NCBI GenBank assembly: GCA_012270965.1
Contig: JAAXHJ010000092.1
Location: 31,574-95,573, forward strand
Length of the DNA: 64,000 bases
Direction: 5' to 3'
DNA from: Candidatus Palauibacter poriticola
GTDB taxonomy: Bacteria > Gemmatimonadota > Gemmatimonadetes > Palauibacterales > Palauibacteraceae
Below are positions 53,461 to 62,175 of the stretch, piece after piece. The number at the start of each line of letters is the position of its first letter. The first letter of the stretch is position 1. Below the pieces are notes generated by a model that was not told where the DNA came from, did not search any database, and saw nothing but the letters and a program-made list of their open reading frames with translations. The position numbers were made by a program, and so were the translations under genes.

Positions 53461-55841
53461 GTCGGCGACACGCGCCGCCGCAGATCCGCGATCCATTCGC
53501 GCAACCGCTGGCAATCCGCGAGGAAAGCGCTCCGCGGCACCCGCAGATTGGACACCCAACTGTGGGCCATCGGCACCTTCCGAGCGGCCGCCTCCGCCGC
53601 CTTGAGACGACCATCGGCTTCGGCCAGCCAGCCCATCCGGGCGGCCACGACCGCAACGCGCATCAGATAACCGGCATCGTCGCGTCCGCGCAGATAGTTT
53701 TGCGTCTCACGATAGGCATCGTAGTGGTCGCAGCCTTCGAAGGCAGTGCCTCCATCGCCCAAAGACGCGATCGCTTCGGAGAATTCAATGGCAATGTCTT
53801 CGTCGTCCAAGGGCAACACCTCTTCGGAATAGTCCCAATCGTATGACCCGCCATATTCTTCCGCCCGCCAGAACGCGAAACGCTGAAATTCGCTTTCCAG
53901 CACATCTTTGGCGACGGCCCCTATTCCGACCCTGTTCATGCGATCCGACATGCGCGTTTGGCGGGTGCCTGCGAGGAGGGATGCATCGAGTCTATCGGCC
54001 CAAGGTACCCAGCGGTCGCCAATCCAACCGGCCATTACGCCGTCACATAGTCGGGCGGGTACATCGTTGTCATCGTCAACGACATCGTAGAGCCAGCTCG
54101 ACTCAAGAATCGTAATCCTCACCTGCGCCGCACTGAAGCGCTTCAAGTATGTCTCTGGGTCCGTCAAGTAGTCCCCTAAGTCTTCAGGCTGGACGGGGCG
54201 GGCGGGCGCTTCGTCTGAACCCCAGGCCGCACGCATGTACGCTCGGAACGTCGCCGCGACACTCGCGGCCTCCTCACGCCCGTGGACCGCGATGTAGGCC
54301 ATGAGGAGACGGAACGCCGGCAGAGTGACAATCCAGACATTTGCTTCCTCAAATGTGACTTCATCACCCTCGTTCAAACGAGTGACAAGGGTGCGGCGCG
54401 CCTCGAGCTTCGCCTCGATGACGCCTTGGAGGATCGGAATTGCCGCACGGCGCTCGTCCTTGGAGAGGTCCAGACGGGCCGCAACCTCCATCCGGGATTC
54501 CGCCGAGAGTTCTCGGATGACGGGGCTGTCCGCAACATACGAGGCACGGTCCGCCCCCAACGTCTCGAGCAAGTCAAGGGCCCTGAGCACCAAGTCGAGC
54601 CGAGACGCGCCGTCCCCGCCATCGTCGCGACGGGCGGTTGCGGCCGCCCGAAAAAGGGACTGCAACGCCTTGAGGGCACCGTCGATCCGACCGGCCCGAT
54701 GCCGACCCTCGGCAAGGCGCAACCACTGATCGCGGGTTAGCGGCCCCTGCGTGGTCAAACGCTCGAGGAGGTCCTCGGCCTCCAGCGTAAGGCCGAGTTC
54801 AAGGAACGCCTCGGCGGTCTCGGTGAGCACTTCGGGATCCTCCCGATAATGCTCCCGCACCCGCTGCAGAAAATCCGCGTCGGGACGGCGAGGCGACGGG
54901 CCGGGGCCCGCGGTCCCCGTGCGCAGGTGGCGCAGAACCGCACTCCGATCCTCCAGGTTGGCGGCGCGCACCTGCTGGGAGATGCGAGCGAAGGAGCGGG
55001 CGAGGCGGTTTTTCGGCCGCAGCCGCGTGTATACGGGCTGGGTCAGGAGGTCCATGCTATCGTAGTGTCTCACCTCTACGAGCCGGCGCGCCGGGATGCC
55101 GAGCCGGTCCGCGAACAGGCTCCGCCGTGCTTCCAATATCCCATCCTCATCGTCCGCGTCCGGGATGCCGGCCATGACGAAGTGCAGATCGATCGGCCGC
55201 TTGCGCCGGGGGGTGGGACCCTCGCCACGGATCGATTCCACCACGGTCTCCATGCCCCGCAGGCTCTGATCGTCGAGGCGGAACAGCATCACCACGGCGT
55301 CGGGCAGGTGGCGGGTGCAGATCCCTCCGACATCCGTGAAGCCGGTGCGGGAATCGAGCAGCACGTAATCGAAGCCCAGCTGCTCCCACTGCGCCCGCGT
55401 GTCCTCGAACATGATGTAGCCGTCACGGAGCTCGTACAGCTGGTTCCAATCAATGGCTTGCAGGCGGCCCGCGTAACCGCCGTCGAGCATCCCGGAGGGC
55501 ATGAGCGCGATGCGGCCCGCGCACCCGTCGGGCGTGGCATCCACGATGAACTCATCGACGGGGGGCACATGCATGGAGTCCAGGTATTGCTCGACATACT
55601 CGACGATGCCGGGGGGACTCGGTGCTTCGCCGATGGAGTCCCCCTCGCCATCCGAGCCTCCGGCCGGGAGGGTGCCCTGGCCCGGGTTCCTCCACCGGTC
55701 CTCGTCCACTCCGGGGGCCTCAAGGTCGAAGTCGACCACCAGAACGTTCAACCCCGAGGAGGCCATCTCGTACGCCGCGTTCACGAGGGCCAACGTCCGC
55801 CCGACCCCGCCCTTGAAGGAGTAGAAGGTGACGACGTACAT
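53457..55841 (-). CDS. ParA/MinD-like P-loop ATPase with long helical C-terminal region
   Basis: This 794-residue protein starts MYVVTFYSFKGGVGRTLALVNAAYEM, a deviant Walker A where Arg replaces the usual Lys of KGGVGKT. VLVVDFDLEAPGVDE and FDYVLLDSRTGFTDVGGICTRHLPDAVVMLFRLDD follow. Similar KGG-G-RT ATPases are known with TPR tails in systems such as FxsT. From about residue 310 it is helical with repeat-like units (EVLTETAEAFLELGLTLEAEDLLERL, WLRLAEGRHRAGRIDGALKALQSL), then an acidic region. It overlaps the antitoxin-like gene as TGATG. It may be a regulator or effector of the operon; the role is unknown. Confidence 0.8.
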   Translation of the reverse strand: MYVVTFYSFKGGVGRTLALVNAAYEMASSGLNVLVVDFDLEAPGVDEDRWRNPGQGTLPAGGSDGEGDSIGEAPSPPGIVEYVEQYLDSMHVPPVDEFIVDATPDGCAGRIALMPSGMLDGGYAGRLQAIDWNQLYELRDGYIMFEDTRAQWEQLGFDYVLLDSRTGFTDVGGICTRHLPDAVVMLFRLDDQSLRGMETVVESIRGEGPTPRRKRPIDLHFVMAGIPDADDEDGILEARRSLFADRLGIPARRLVEVRHYDSMDLLTQPVYTRLRPKNRLARSFARISQQVRAANLEDRSAVLRHLRTGTAGPGPSPRRPDADFLQRVREHYREDPEVLTETAEAFLELGLTLEAEDLLERLTTQGPLTRDQWLRLAEGRHRAGRIDGALKALQSLFRAAATARRDDGGDGASRLDLVLRALDLLETLGADRASYVADSPVIRELSAESRMEVAARLDLSKDERRAAIPILQGVIEAKLEARRTLVTRLNEGDEVTFEEANVWIVTLPAFRLLMAYIAVHGREEAASVAATFRAYMRAAWGSDEAPARPVQPEDLGDYLTDPETYLKRFSAAQVRITILESSWLYDVVDDDNDVPARLCDGVMAGWIGDRWVPWADRLDASLLAGTRQTRMSDRMNRVGIGAVAKDVLESEFQRFAFWRAEEYGGSYDWDYSEEVLPLDDEDIAIEFSEAIASLGDGGTAFEGCDHYDAYRETQNYLRGRDDAGYLMRVAVVAARMGWLAEADGRLKAAEAAARKVPMAHSWVSNLRVPRSAFLADCQRLREWIADLRRRVSPT

Positions 55842-56386
55842 CAGGCCACGTCACGGAGCCTGAAGTCGGCCGCGTGTTCCGCGTACCGCTCGCGGCGTCT
55901 GCTTGACAGCGCGATCACGTCCGCCTCCTGGATATCCCACCCCCGCATCCGGCGCAGACGGCGTTGGTTGCCGGGGTGCGCGAGGAGCCGGAGGAAACGG
56001 TCGCTGGACACGTTCTGGATCACGTCGCCCCGCTCCCAGCGCGCCAGCGTGGCCGTTCCGAACCCCGTCAGCGAGGCAAACCGGTCGCGGGACATGCCGG
56101 TGCTGTCGCGAAGTTGGCGGATCTCGTCCGGCGTGAGAACGCCGAGATGCCGGCATACGACTTCGTGCCGCGCAACCTCGCCCGCCTCGCCGACGAACGA
56201 GACCTCGCACCTAGCGCAGGTGTGGACCGGTACGTCGGCGCTGAGCTCCACCGCGTCCGGGCCGGTCCCGTAGATGAAGGGGTCTCGCACCAGCTCCGTC
56301 TTGAGCCCGGGCGTACCGCACATTTCGCACGTATCGGGGCCCTCGATCGTCTGGAGTACGGTGGGCGGCGAGGCAACTCTAGTCAT
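55841..56386 (-). CDS. MqsA-like antitoxin (zinc finger plus HTH)
   Basis: This 181-residue protein has the MqsA/YgiT arrangement. An N-terminal CxxC...CxxC zinc site (Cys20, Cys23, Cys57, Cys60) is followed by an XRE-type helix-turn-helix (EIRQLRDSTGMSRDRFASLTGFGTATLARWERGD, residues about 89-122). A basic C-terminal tail of about 50 residues goes beyond the E. coli protein. Such antitoxins bind both the toxin and their own promoter. It overlaps the upstream toxin-like gene by 8 bp (ATGACTAG) and the downstream ATPase gene by 1 bp. Confidence 0.78.
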   Translation of the reverse strand: MTRVASPPTVLQTIEGPDTCEMCGTPGLKTELVRDPFIYGTGPDAVELSADVPVHTCARCEVSFVGEAGEVARHEVVCRHLGVLTPDEIRQLRDSTGMSRDRFASLTGFGTATLARWERGDVIQNVSSDRFLRLLAHPGNQRRLRRMRGWDIQEADVIALSSRRRERYAEHAADFRLRDVA

Positions 56387-56774
56387 GGCTGTACTCCGAA
56401 ATGTGGAAGCTGCGGAGCAGCACGCACGATCCGATGATCTGCAGCTTCACGTACACGACGGGCGTGCCGGGTCCGAGCCGTCCGCGCAACGTCCAAGCCG
56501 TTTCCCCGGGCGGCTTGTCCAACTCGATCCCGCGCAGCGGGACGCCTTCTTCCAAGAACCGAACGATCCGCCACCACATGCTCCGGTGGGTCAGGGGTAA
56601 CCCCGATTCCGGGTCTACGATCTCGCCCGGCCGAACATCGGTTGGGCGGTTGCGAGTAAAGCGATGGCCCCGCGCCCTCTTCCGAATCAACGCAATGAAC
56701 TGCTGCCGAATCTCGGCGTGATCGTCGGATGCGCCTCTCCCGCCCCTGGCGGGCGACGGCATCACCGTATCCAC
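56379..56774 (-). CDS. MqsR-like toxin candidate
   Basis: This 131-residue basic protein lies directly before the MqsA-like gene. The C-terminal strand pair TPVVYVKLQIIGSCVLLRSFHISEYSHD resembles the end of E. coli MqsR (VYLKITVIHDVLIVSFKE), a RelE-fold mRNA endonuclease cutting at GCU. The rest, including RHRFTRNRPTDVRPGEI and WRIVRFLEEG, is not clearly alike, so the assignment rests mostly on order, overlap and this short match. The GTG at 56774 is used; an ATG four codons on is possible. A palindrome abuts the start. Confidence 0.55.
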   Translation of the reverse strand: MDTVMPSPARGGRGASDDHAEIRQQFIALIRKRARGHRFTRNRPTDVRPGEIVDPESGLPLTHRSMWWRIVRFLEEGVPLRGIELDKPPGETAWTLRGRLGPGTPVVYVKLQIIGSCVLLRSFHISEYSHD

Positions 56775-56775
56775 C

Positions 56776-56796
56776 GATCATATGATCGATCATGTG
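56776..56796. promoter_or_regulatory. Overlapping palindromes, putative autoregulatory operator
   Basis: GATCATATGATC (56776-56787) is a perfect 12-bp palindrome. It overlaps ATGATCGATCAT (56782-56793), part of an 18-bp near-perfect inverted repeat (56779-56796). They lie immediately upstream of the toxin-like start, where an HTH antitoxin would be expected to bind. Confidence 0.55.
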
Positions 56797-56835
56797 CGGC
56801 TATCTTCTTCCGTACGACCTTGGCAATGAATCTCA

Positions 56836-56865
56836 ATTATAATCATTTGATCTCATCCTCCGCAA
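56836..56865 (-). promoter_or_regulatory. Predicted promoter of the toxin-antitoxin/ATPase operon
   Basis: Minus strand TTGCGG (56860-56865), an 18-bp spacer and a perfect TATAAT (56836-56841). The surroundings are AT-rich compared with the rest of the window. The expected transcript would start about 50 bp before the toxin-like start and run through the palindromes. Confidence 0.6.
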
Positions 56866-57049
56866 CCCCCGTTCGGATCGCTGACCTTTATGGGGTGGAT
56901 CTCAAGGTGGTCGACGAGGAGAACATGGCCCGGCGGGCCCCGGCTGACGAGGTCTGCCGCCTTCCCTCGCCACCGCCTCCGTGCGTCACGAGCGGCGCGC
57001 CTCGCTCGTCCTTGAAGCAGGTACAGACGAGGAATCGCGGGAGGCGGGG

Positions 57050-58498
57050 ATGACTAATCACGGACTCGGGCGCGTCGTCGCGGGCGCTCTCTTGGCCGCC
57101 TGCCCGGCGTTGGCGGGAGAGGCCGCGGCGCAGCTCATTCGGATCCGCACGGTGCCGGTGGCCACCGGCGACCAGTTCTTGACCACGCCCTCGGCGAACT
57201 TCGGGATGGCGGGCCTCACATATGCGGTGGACGACTCCATCGCCGACGGCTGGTCGAACCCGGCGAAGGGCGCGCTTCTGCCCGAATCGTCGCTCCTAAG
57301 CGCTCCCGCCTACTACGGGATCTCCGACGGGGGCGGAGGCGGATTGACGTTCCCCCTCACGGGACTGATCAGGGGTGAGAACTGGTTCGGGGGCGTCACA
57401 GCCGCGATGCAGGACATCGACGCCGCTGGCGGCCGCCGTTTCTGGACGGGCGACCGGCTGTCCGAAGTCTCCACGCGTAACCTGTATTGGGCGAGCTTTG
57501 TGGGCCGCCGGCTCGGGTCCAGCGCATGGTCTCTCGGAATCGGCGCGAGCGTTGCGAGCCTCGAGGCCATGGGTGGCGTGGATCGGCTCTACGCGGGCGC
57601 AGATCGGATCGACCAATCGGGTTCGGTGCGCGATGTGAGGCTCGGAGCCTACCGCGCGTCGGGCCGCGACCGCGCCTCCGCGGTTCTCGTCCACAACGCG
57701 GTCTCGATGACCCACGAGGTCGCCTACGTCGACGTGATTCGCTGGCGTCAGTTCGAGCAGGTGTCGATACGGAAGGAAACGAACCTAGACCGGACTCGTA
57801 CATGGGGCCTGCAGCTCGGCTGGGACCGCCGCCTGCGCGCCCCGGGGTGGCGCATCGGCGCCTCCATGACGGCCAACCGGAAGTCACACCCCAAGATCCC
57901 AAACTACAACATTCAGAACATCCCCCGGGATCCGGGAAACAGCCTCGCGTGGGAATTGGGGTTCGGCATCGCGCGCTCGCTGAACGGCACCACGGCGGGT
58001 CTGGATGTCGCGCTCCAGCCGATTTGGAGCGACACCTGGCAGGAGGCGGAGGAACCCACGGAAACGGCGAACGGCGCCACGATACCGGCGGGCGGCAAGA
58101 CGATCGAGAACCGCTTCTCCTTCCTGAATCTTCGGCTGCGCGTGGCCGTCGCGCACGAGTTAGACAGGGTAGGGTTGCGGATGGGTCTCGAGGGCCGGTC
58201 GTACGATTATACCCTGGAGCAGACGAACAACGTCGAGGACGGGTCCAGGACGCAGGACGAGTCGTGGATCGAATGGACGCCCGCAGCCGCCGCCGTCTTC
58301 CGGCTGGGGGCCGCGGACCTGCACTACGGCGTGCGCGTCACGACGGGCACCGGCCAGCCGGGCGTGGCAAACGAGTTCGCCGCGAACAGCCCGGACAGCG
58401 GAGGCGGCGAGTTCGTCGCCGCTCCCGAGGGGCCGTTGACGTTGGCGGACGCCAGGGTGCTCACACACCAGTTCTGGGTGCGCATCCCGATTCGCTGA
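57050..58498 (+). CDS. Predicted outer-membrane protein of unknown function
   Basis: This 482-residue protein has a signal peptide (GRVVAGALLAACPALAGEAAAQ). The mature region begins LIRIRTVPVATGDQFLTTPSANFGMAGLTYAVDDSIADGWSNPAKGALL, reminiscent of the PorV/FadL-like conserved N-terminal pattern of outer-membrane proteins. Many amphipathic strands follow (WSLGIGASVASLEAMGG, RTWGLQLGWDRRLRAPGWRIGASM, FLNLRLRVAVAHEL). No enzyme motif is seen. The ATG at 57050 has GGGAGGCGGGG upstream. Its 3' end is 12 bp from the convergent gene. Confidence 0.68.
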   Translation: MTNHGLGRVVAGALLAACPALAGEAAAQLIRIRTVPVATGDQFLTTPSANFGMAGLTYAVDDSIADGWSNPAKGALLPESSLLSAPAYYGISDGGGGGLTFPLTGLIRGENWFGGVTAAMQDIDAAGGRRFWTGDRLSEVSTRNLYWASFVGRRLGSSAWSLGIGASVASLEAMGGVDRLYAGADRIDQSGSVRDVRLGAYRASGRDRASAVLVHNAVSMTHEVAYVDVIRWRQFEQVSIRKETNLDRTRTWGLQLGWDRRLRAPGWRIGASMTANRKSHPKIPNYNIQNIPRDPGNSLAWELGFGIARSLNGTTAGLDVALQPIWSDTWQEAEEPTETANGATIPAGGKTIENRFSFLNLRLRVAVAHELDRVGLRMGLEGRSYDYTLEQTNNVEDGSRTQDESWIEWTPAAAAVFRLGAADLHYGVRVTTGTGQPGVANEFAANSPDSGGGEFVAAPEGPLTLADARVLTHQFWVRIPIR

Positions 58499-58510
58499 CC
58501 ATCGACGGCG

Positions 58511-59377
58511 TCAGGGATCGATCTCGAGGTGATCGACCAACAGGATGTGGCCCGGAGGACCCCAGCCGTCTAGCGAGATCCGATCGATTCCAAGCGGAGC
58601 CTCGATGCTTACGCGCTCGGCCCGGAAGAGCGAGCGTCCCCTCGGGCTGTAGGTCGCGGTCCCCGACCGCGAATCTTCTTGGGATACGTAACGCATGTCC
58701 GGAGCATGGACCCGGGACGAGGCCGGCAGACGTTCGCCGCCGCTCCACGCAATCACCTCGAAATCCTCGATAAGGTCGGGGCCGAAGAGCGTAAGAGTCA
58801 CACTCCTGGGACGTCCGGGGAAGTCGAGGTGGATGACGCCGACTTCCAGGCCCCGGTCTCCCGCGAGCGGGAAGCTCAGCGCGTGCATCGAAGCGTTCGG
58901 GGGCAGGTAGCCGCGAGCGTCCAGCACATGAGGCCGGGAAGCATCCGCCGTATGGGAGTCGAACGACACCAGGAGTCCCTGCTCCCGCCACTCCTCCGTC
59001 ACGGCGGAGTTGGAGACGACGGGCCGGCCATCCGCGTAGGCTTCGAACTCGATCCGCTCGTACGATCCGCTCGCGAGGAGGCCGGCGCGGCGGGACGGAG
59101 TGCCTGCCTCTTCGCCATCTTCCGGCACGGCCGCGGCCGCGGGCGGCACCGAAAGCGGCGGGGCCTCGCGGATCGCGGGCACCTCCGCCTGACGTGGCGG
59201 CGATGGTTCGACATCCCACCGAAAACGGAAACCGGCGGAGCGCAGCCCGGTCCAAGCGGCCACACCGGCGAACCCGGCCACCGTGAGGATGGCCAGGCCG
59301 CGCAGTACCCGCAGCGCGAAGGGCGGACGGCGCGTCCGCGCCTTCTTCAGGCCTCGACGACGCCGAGCCTCGGCCAC
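58511..59377 (-). CDS. Membrane-anchored hypothetical protein next to the GH109-like gene
   Basis: This 288-residue protein has a short basic N-terminus, one membrane helix (LRGLAILTVAGFAGVAAWTGL), a proline-rich linker and a predicted beta-sandwich (GSYERIEFEAYADGRPVVSN, EVGVIHLDFPGRPRSVTLTLFGPDLIEDFEVIAWSGG, ISLDGWGPPGHILLVDHLEID) that looks like a carbohydrate-binding or discoidin-type fold. The GTG at 59377 has GGGAGAC in front and overlaps the preceding gene's 3' end by 31 bp, so it is likely co-translated with it. No known function. Confidence 0.65.
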   Translation of the reverse strand: MAEARRRRGLKKARTRRPPFALRVLRGLAILTVAGFAGVAAWTGLRSAGFRFRWDVEPSPPRQAEVPAIREAPPLSVPPAAAAVPEDGEEAGTPSRRAGLLASGSYERIEFEAYADGRPVVSNSAVTEEWREQGLLVSFDSHTADASRPHVLDARGYLPPNASMHALSFPLAGDRGLEVGVIHLDFPGRPRSVTLTLFGPDLIEDFEVIAWSGGERLPASSRVHAPDMRYVSQEDSRSGTATYSPRGRSLFRAERVSIEAPLGIDRISLDGWGPPGHILLVDHLEIDP

Positions 59378-60762
59378 GTCTCCCACCGGCCGCGGGTGAA
59401 GTCGGGGAAGTCGACCGGCCGGCTCCGTTCCGCCACGGAGTCCTCGCTTACCGCGCACACGGCCGACAGCGCCGCCGCGTCGTACACGTTCATATCCGTG
59501 GGCAGTCCCTCGCGCAGGCACTTGATGAGCCGGTAGTCCTCGAGGTAGTCCATGCCGCCGTGTCCGCGACCCGCCCCGGCTCCGGCCATCTCGCGCCACA
59601 GCGGGTGCTCGAACTCCTCGAGATAGGGCTCCGCGTCGTCCCAGCGGTGCCCCTCGCTGCGATCCTCGATGTATACCCGCTCCGGATAGCCTTGGAAGAG
59701 GCCCCGCGTTCCTTGGACGAGGTGGATGCGCGAGTACGGCCGGGGGAGGTTCGTGTCGTGCGAGACGTAGATCGTCCGGCCGAGGACGGTCTTGATGAGC
59801 GTGACGTTCACGTCGCCGAGCGCATAGGTCTCCCGGCGCTCAGGCGCGCCCTCGGGGAAGTGCTCGCGCGCGAAGTCCCGCAGCCCGCGCGACGGACCGC
59901 TCATGGAGACCGCGTAGTCGAAGCGGTCCCCCCGGTTGATGTCCATGCAGTTGGCGATCGGTCCCAACCCGTGCGTGGGATAGAGGTTGCCGTTTCTCAC
60001 CTTCGAGTGTTCCCGCCGCCACAGCCCCTCGCCCGCGTCGGCGAACTTTATGGCGCGCAGGTCGTGCAGGTACCCGCCCTCGCCGTGCAGGATCTCCCCG
60101 AACAGCCCGAGCCTTGCCATGTGGAAGACGAGCATCTCCCAGCGGCCGTAGTTCACGTTCTCCATCATCACGCAGTGCCTGGCCGCGGCCTCGGCGGTCT
60201 CCACGAGGCGCCAGCAGTCCTCCATCGTGTATGCCGCCGGAACCTCCGTCGCCGCGTGCTTCCCGTGCTCCATCGCGGCCACGCAGACGGGGACGTGCCA
60301 GCGCCACGGCGTCGCCGTGTAGACGAGATCGATATCCTCCGCCTCGCACATGCGGATGAAGTCCGTTTCCCCTCGCGTGTAGAGGGTCGGCTCCGGCCGC
60401 CCGGCTTCGAGCACCCAGTCGCGGGCGCGCTCGGCGTGCTCAGGCCGGATGTCGCAGAGCGCCGTGAGTTCCACGCCCTCGATGTCGATAAGATTGCGGA
60501 CGTGGACCGATCCCATGCCGCCGATCCCCACGAACCCAATCCGCACCGTCTCCATCGGCGGAGTCGAGAGGAGCGCCTCGGGCGCCGCACCGCCGCTCTC
60601 GGACCGCGCCGATCCGCCGCCGGCCCCGGGCTCGCGACAACCGCCCAAGACGGCCGCCCCCGCGCCCAGCGCACCCAGCTTGAGCAGCGTCCGCCGGTCG
60701 ACGCCCGCCGGTGTCACCTCGCCGCTGTCGTTAGATTCGCGCTTCGTCGGTTCCGTCTTCAC
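59347..60762 (-). CDS. Gfo/Idh/MocA-family, GH109-like secreted enzyme
   Basis: This 471-residue protein has a Tat signal (VDRRTLLKLGALGAGAAVLGGC), also lipoprotein-like because Cys follows GG. The Rossmann domain begins VRIGFVGIGGMGSVHVRNL, with TATPWRWHVPVCVAAMEHGKHAATEVP. The part HGEGGYLHDLRAIKF, LWRREHSKVRNGNLYPTHGLGPIANCMDINRGDRFDYAVSMSG is characteristic of GH109, NAD-dependent enzymes first described as alpha-N-acetylgalactosaminidases. Actual sugar specificity is unknown. Its 3' end overlaps the next minus-strand gene. Confidence 0.85.
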   Translation of the reverse strand: MKTEPTKRESNDSGEVTPAGVDRRTLLKLGALGAGAAVLGGCREPGAGGGSARSESGGAAPEALLSTPPMETVRIGFVGIGGMGSVHVRNLIDIEGVELTALCDIRPEHAERARDWVLEAGRPEPTLYTRGETDFIRMCEAEDIDLVYTATPWRWHVPVCVAAMEHGKHAATEVPAAYTMEDCWRLVETAEAAARHCVMMENVNYGRWEMLVFHMARLGLFGEILHGEGGYLHDLRAIKFADAGEGLWRREHSKVRNGNLYPTHGLGPIANCMDINRGDRFDYAVSMSGPSRGLRDFAREHFPEGAPERRETYALGDVNVTLIKTVLGRTIYVSHDTNLPRPYSRIHLVQGTRGLFQGYPERVYIEDRSEGHRWDDAEPYLEEFEHPLWREMAGAGAGRGHGGMDYLEDYRLIKCLREGLPTDMNVYDAAALSAVCAVSEDSVAERSRPVDFPDFTRGRWETWPRLGVVEA

Positions 60763-60809
60763 GGTCCACCCCCGCCGTGTCAGAGAGTCGAGTCGGGTTC
60801 GATCCGGGT

Positions 60810-60838
60810 TTGCCTCAGGGTGCTAGACGTGACATATG
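60810..60838 (+). promoter_or_regulatory. Weak candidate promoter of the TlpA-like lipoprotein
   Basis: TTGCCT (60810-60815) and CATATG (60833-60838), 17 bp apart, lie about 40 bp before the ATG. The -10 is poor, so confidence is low. Confidence 0.3.
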
Positions 60839-60876
60839 GAATCCAACTTCGGAACCGAGGGGAGCGGATCGCAAAC

Positions 60877-62127
60877 ATGAGGTCGTACCAGAGGACTCGA
60901 GCGTTGCGCGCGGCGGCGGTGGCCGGCGTCGCGGCCGTCCTGTGCCTGTCATGCGAGTCGGCGCCAACGGGCCGGGACCGGCTCCTCGACGCCGCCGGGG
61001 CTATCCAGCGGCTCTCCAGCCTCGCGTACGAGTATGCGTACGAGGGAACCGGGAGCGCCGCCGGGTCCTACACCGGCCGGGTGCGGCTGCTCCGGGCCGA
61101 GGGCGAGCCCCCGATCTACTGGGCCGAACTCCGGCCGTCGCCGTCATGGACCCCCGCCGGGCAACCGGGCGAACCGCCCGCCGCCGACGCGCCCGCCGAC
61201 ACCACCACCGACGCCCCCGCCGACGCGCCCGCGCTCATCGTGTCCGGGGGAGGCGACCACGTCGCGGCCCGCGACGAGGCGCTGGCCCGGTTCCGTCACG
61301 GGACGATCTCGGGGGGCTCCGGCCATCTCGTGGCCAACGCCTCCTTCGCGGTCCTCTCGGCGTTCACGGATCCGCAGCCGTTCCGGGCGGAACTGGCGAG
61401 CGGCCTGGCGCTCGTAAGCCGGGAGACGATCGGCGGCGTCCCGTGCGATGTGCTGAGGGGGGAGACGACGGAGTTCGGACCCGCGCAGGTGTGGTGGCAC
61501 ATCGGGGTTGAGGACGACCTGCCCCGGGCCTTCCGCTGGGAGGCGGCCGACGGGAGCGGGGCCCTCGCCTTCGAGATCCGGAGCATGCTTGTCGACCCAA
61601 CACTCACGCCCGACCAACTCGCGATCCGCGTGGACCTTCTGGACCCGGCGAGCGGAGAAGTCATCAACGAGGACGCGCGGCGGATCGAGCCCGGCGTTCC
61701 GGCGCCCGACTGGACGCTCGAAACGGAGGCAGGCTCCACTCTCCGGCTCTCGGAGCTGCGCGGGGACATCGTCGTGCTGGGTTTCGGAGCGAGCTGGTGC
61801 GCCCCCTGCCGCGACCTCGCCGCCGCGTACGCCACCCTCCAGGAGCGGTGGACGGCGGAGGGCGTCCGGTTCCTCAACCTCAACGCTTGGGAAAGCCCCG
61901 AGGTCGCTCCCGGCCCGATCATGCGCGAATGGGGGCTCGACGCGCCTCTCCTCCTGCGCGCGGAGCGGATCGCCTACGACTACAAACTCGGCTCGGTTCC
62001 GGCCCTCTTCGTGGTGGACGCCGCGGGAGATCTCGCCCTCGTCCGGAACCCGACGCTCGCCGATCCCGAAGCTCAGGCCCGCGAACTCGAGCGGACGCTC
62101 CGCACGCTCCTCGACGCGGATCCCTGA
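60877..62127 (+). CDS. TlpA-like thioredoxin-fold lipoprotein
   Basis: This 416-residue protein has a lipoprotein signal (LRAAAVAGVAAVLCLSC). A central domain of about 240 residues contains a DAPADTTTDAPADAPA repeat and LolA/DUF2092-like features (GGVPCDVLRGETTEFGPAQVWWHIG). A C-terminal TlpA/ResA-type thioredoxin domain follows, with VLGFGASWCAPCRDLAAAY (redox CxxC) and LGSVPALFVVDAAGD (cis-Pro loop). It should reduce disulfides, or sense redox, in the periplasm. The ATG at 60877 has GAGGGGAGCGG upstream; a much longer open frame in front is the reverse of the GH109-like gene and was excluded. Confidence 0.85.
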   Translation: MRSYQRTRALRAAAVAGVAAVLCLSCESAPTGRDRLLDAAGAIQRLSSLAYEYAYEGTGSAAGSYTGRVRLLRAEGEPPIYWAELRPSPSWTPAGQPGEPPAADAPADTTTDAPADAPALIVSGGGDHVAARDEALARFRHGTISGGSGHLVANASFAVLSAFTDPQPFRAELASGLALVSRETIGGVPCDVLRGETTEFGPAQVWWHIGVEDDLPRAFRWEAADGSGALAFEIRSMLVDPTLTPDQLAIRVDLLDPASGEVINEDARRIEPGVPAPDWTLETEAGSTLRLSELRGDIVVLGFGASWCAPCRDLAAAYATLQERWTAEGVRFLNLNAWESPEVAPGPIMREWGLDAPLLLRAERIAYDYKLGSVPALFVVDAAGDLALVRNPTLADPEAQARELERTLRTLLDADP

Positions 62128-62175
62128 CCGCCCTGGCACGGTCCCCGGTGTTGAGGCCGGGGGAGGGCCGCAAAC

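Noticed and set aside
56826..57053. Plus-strand frame starting MNLNYNHLISSSATPVRIADL
   Set aside because: It lies over the promoter of the toxin-antitoxin operon, soon becomes low complexity and has no ribosome site. It could be a gene remnant, but there is no evidence for that.
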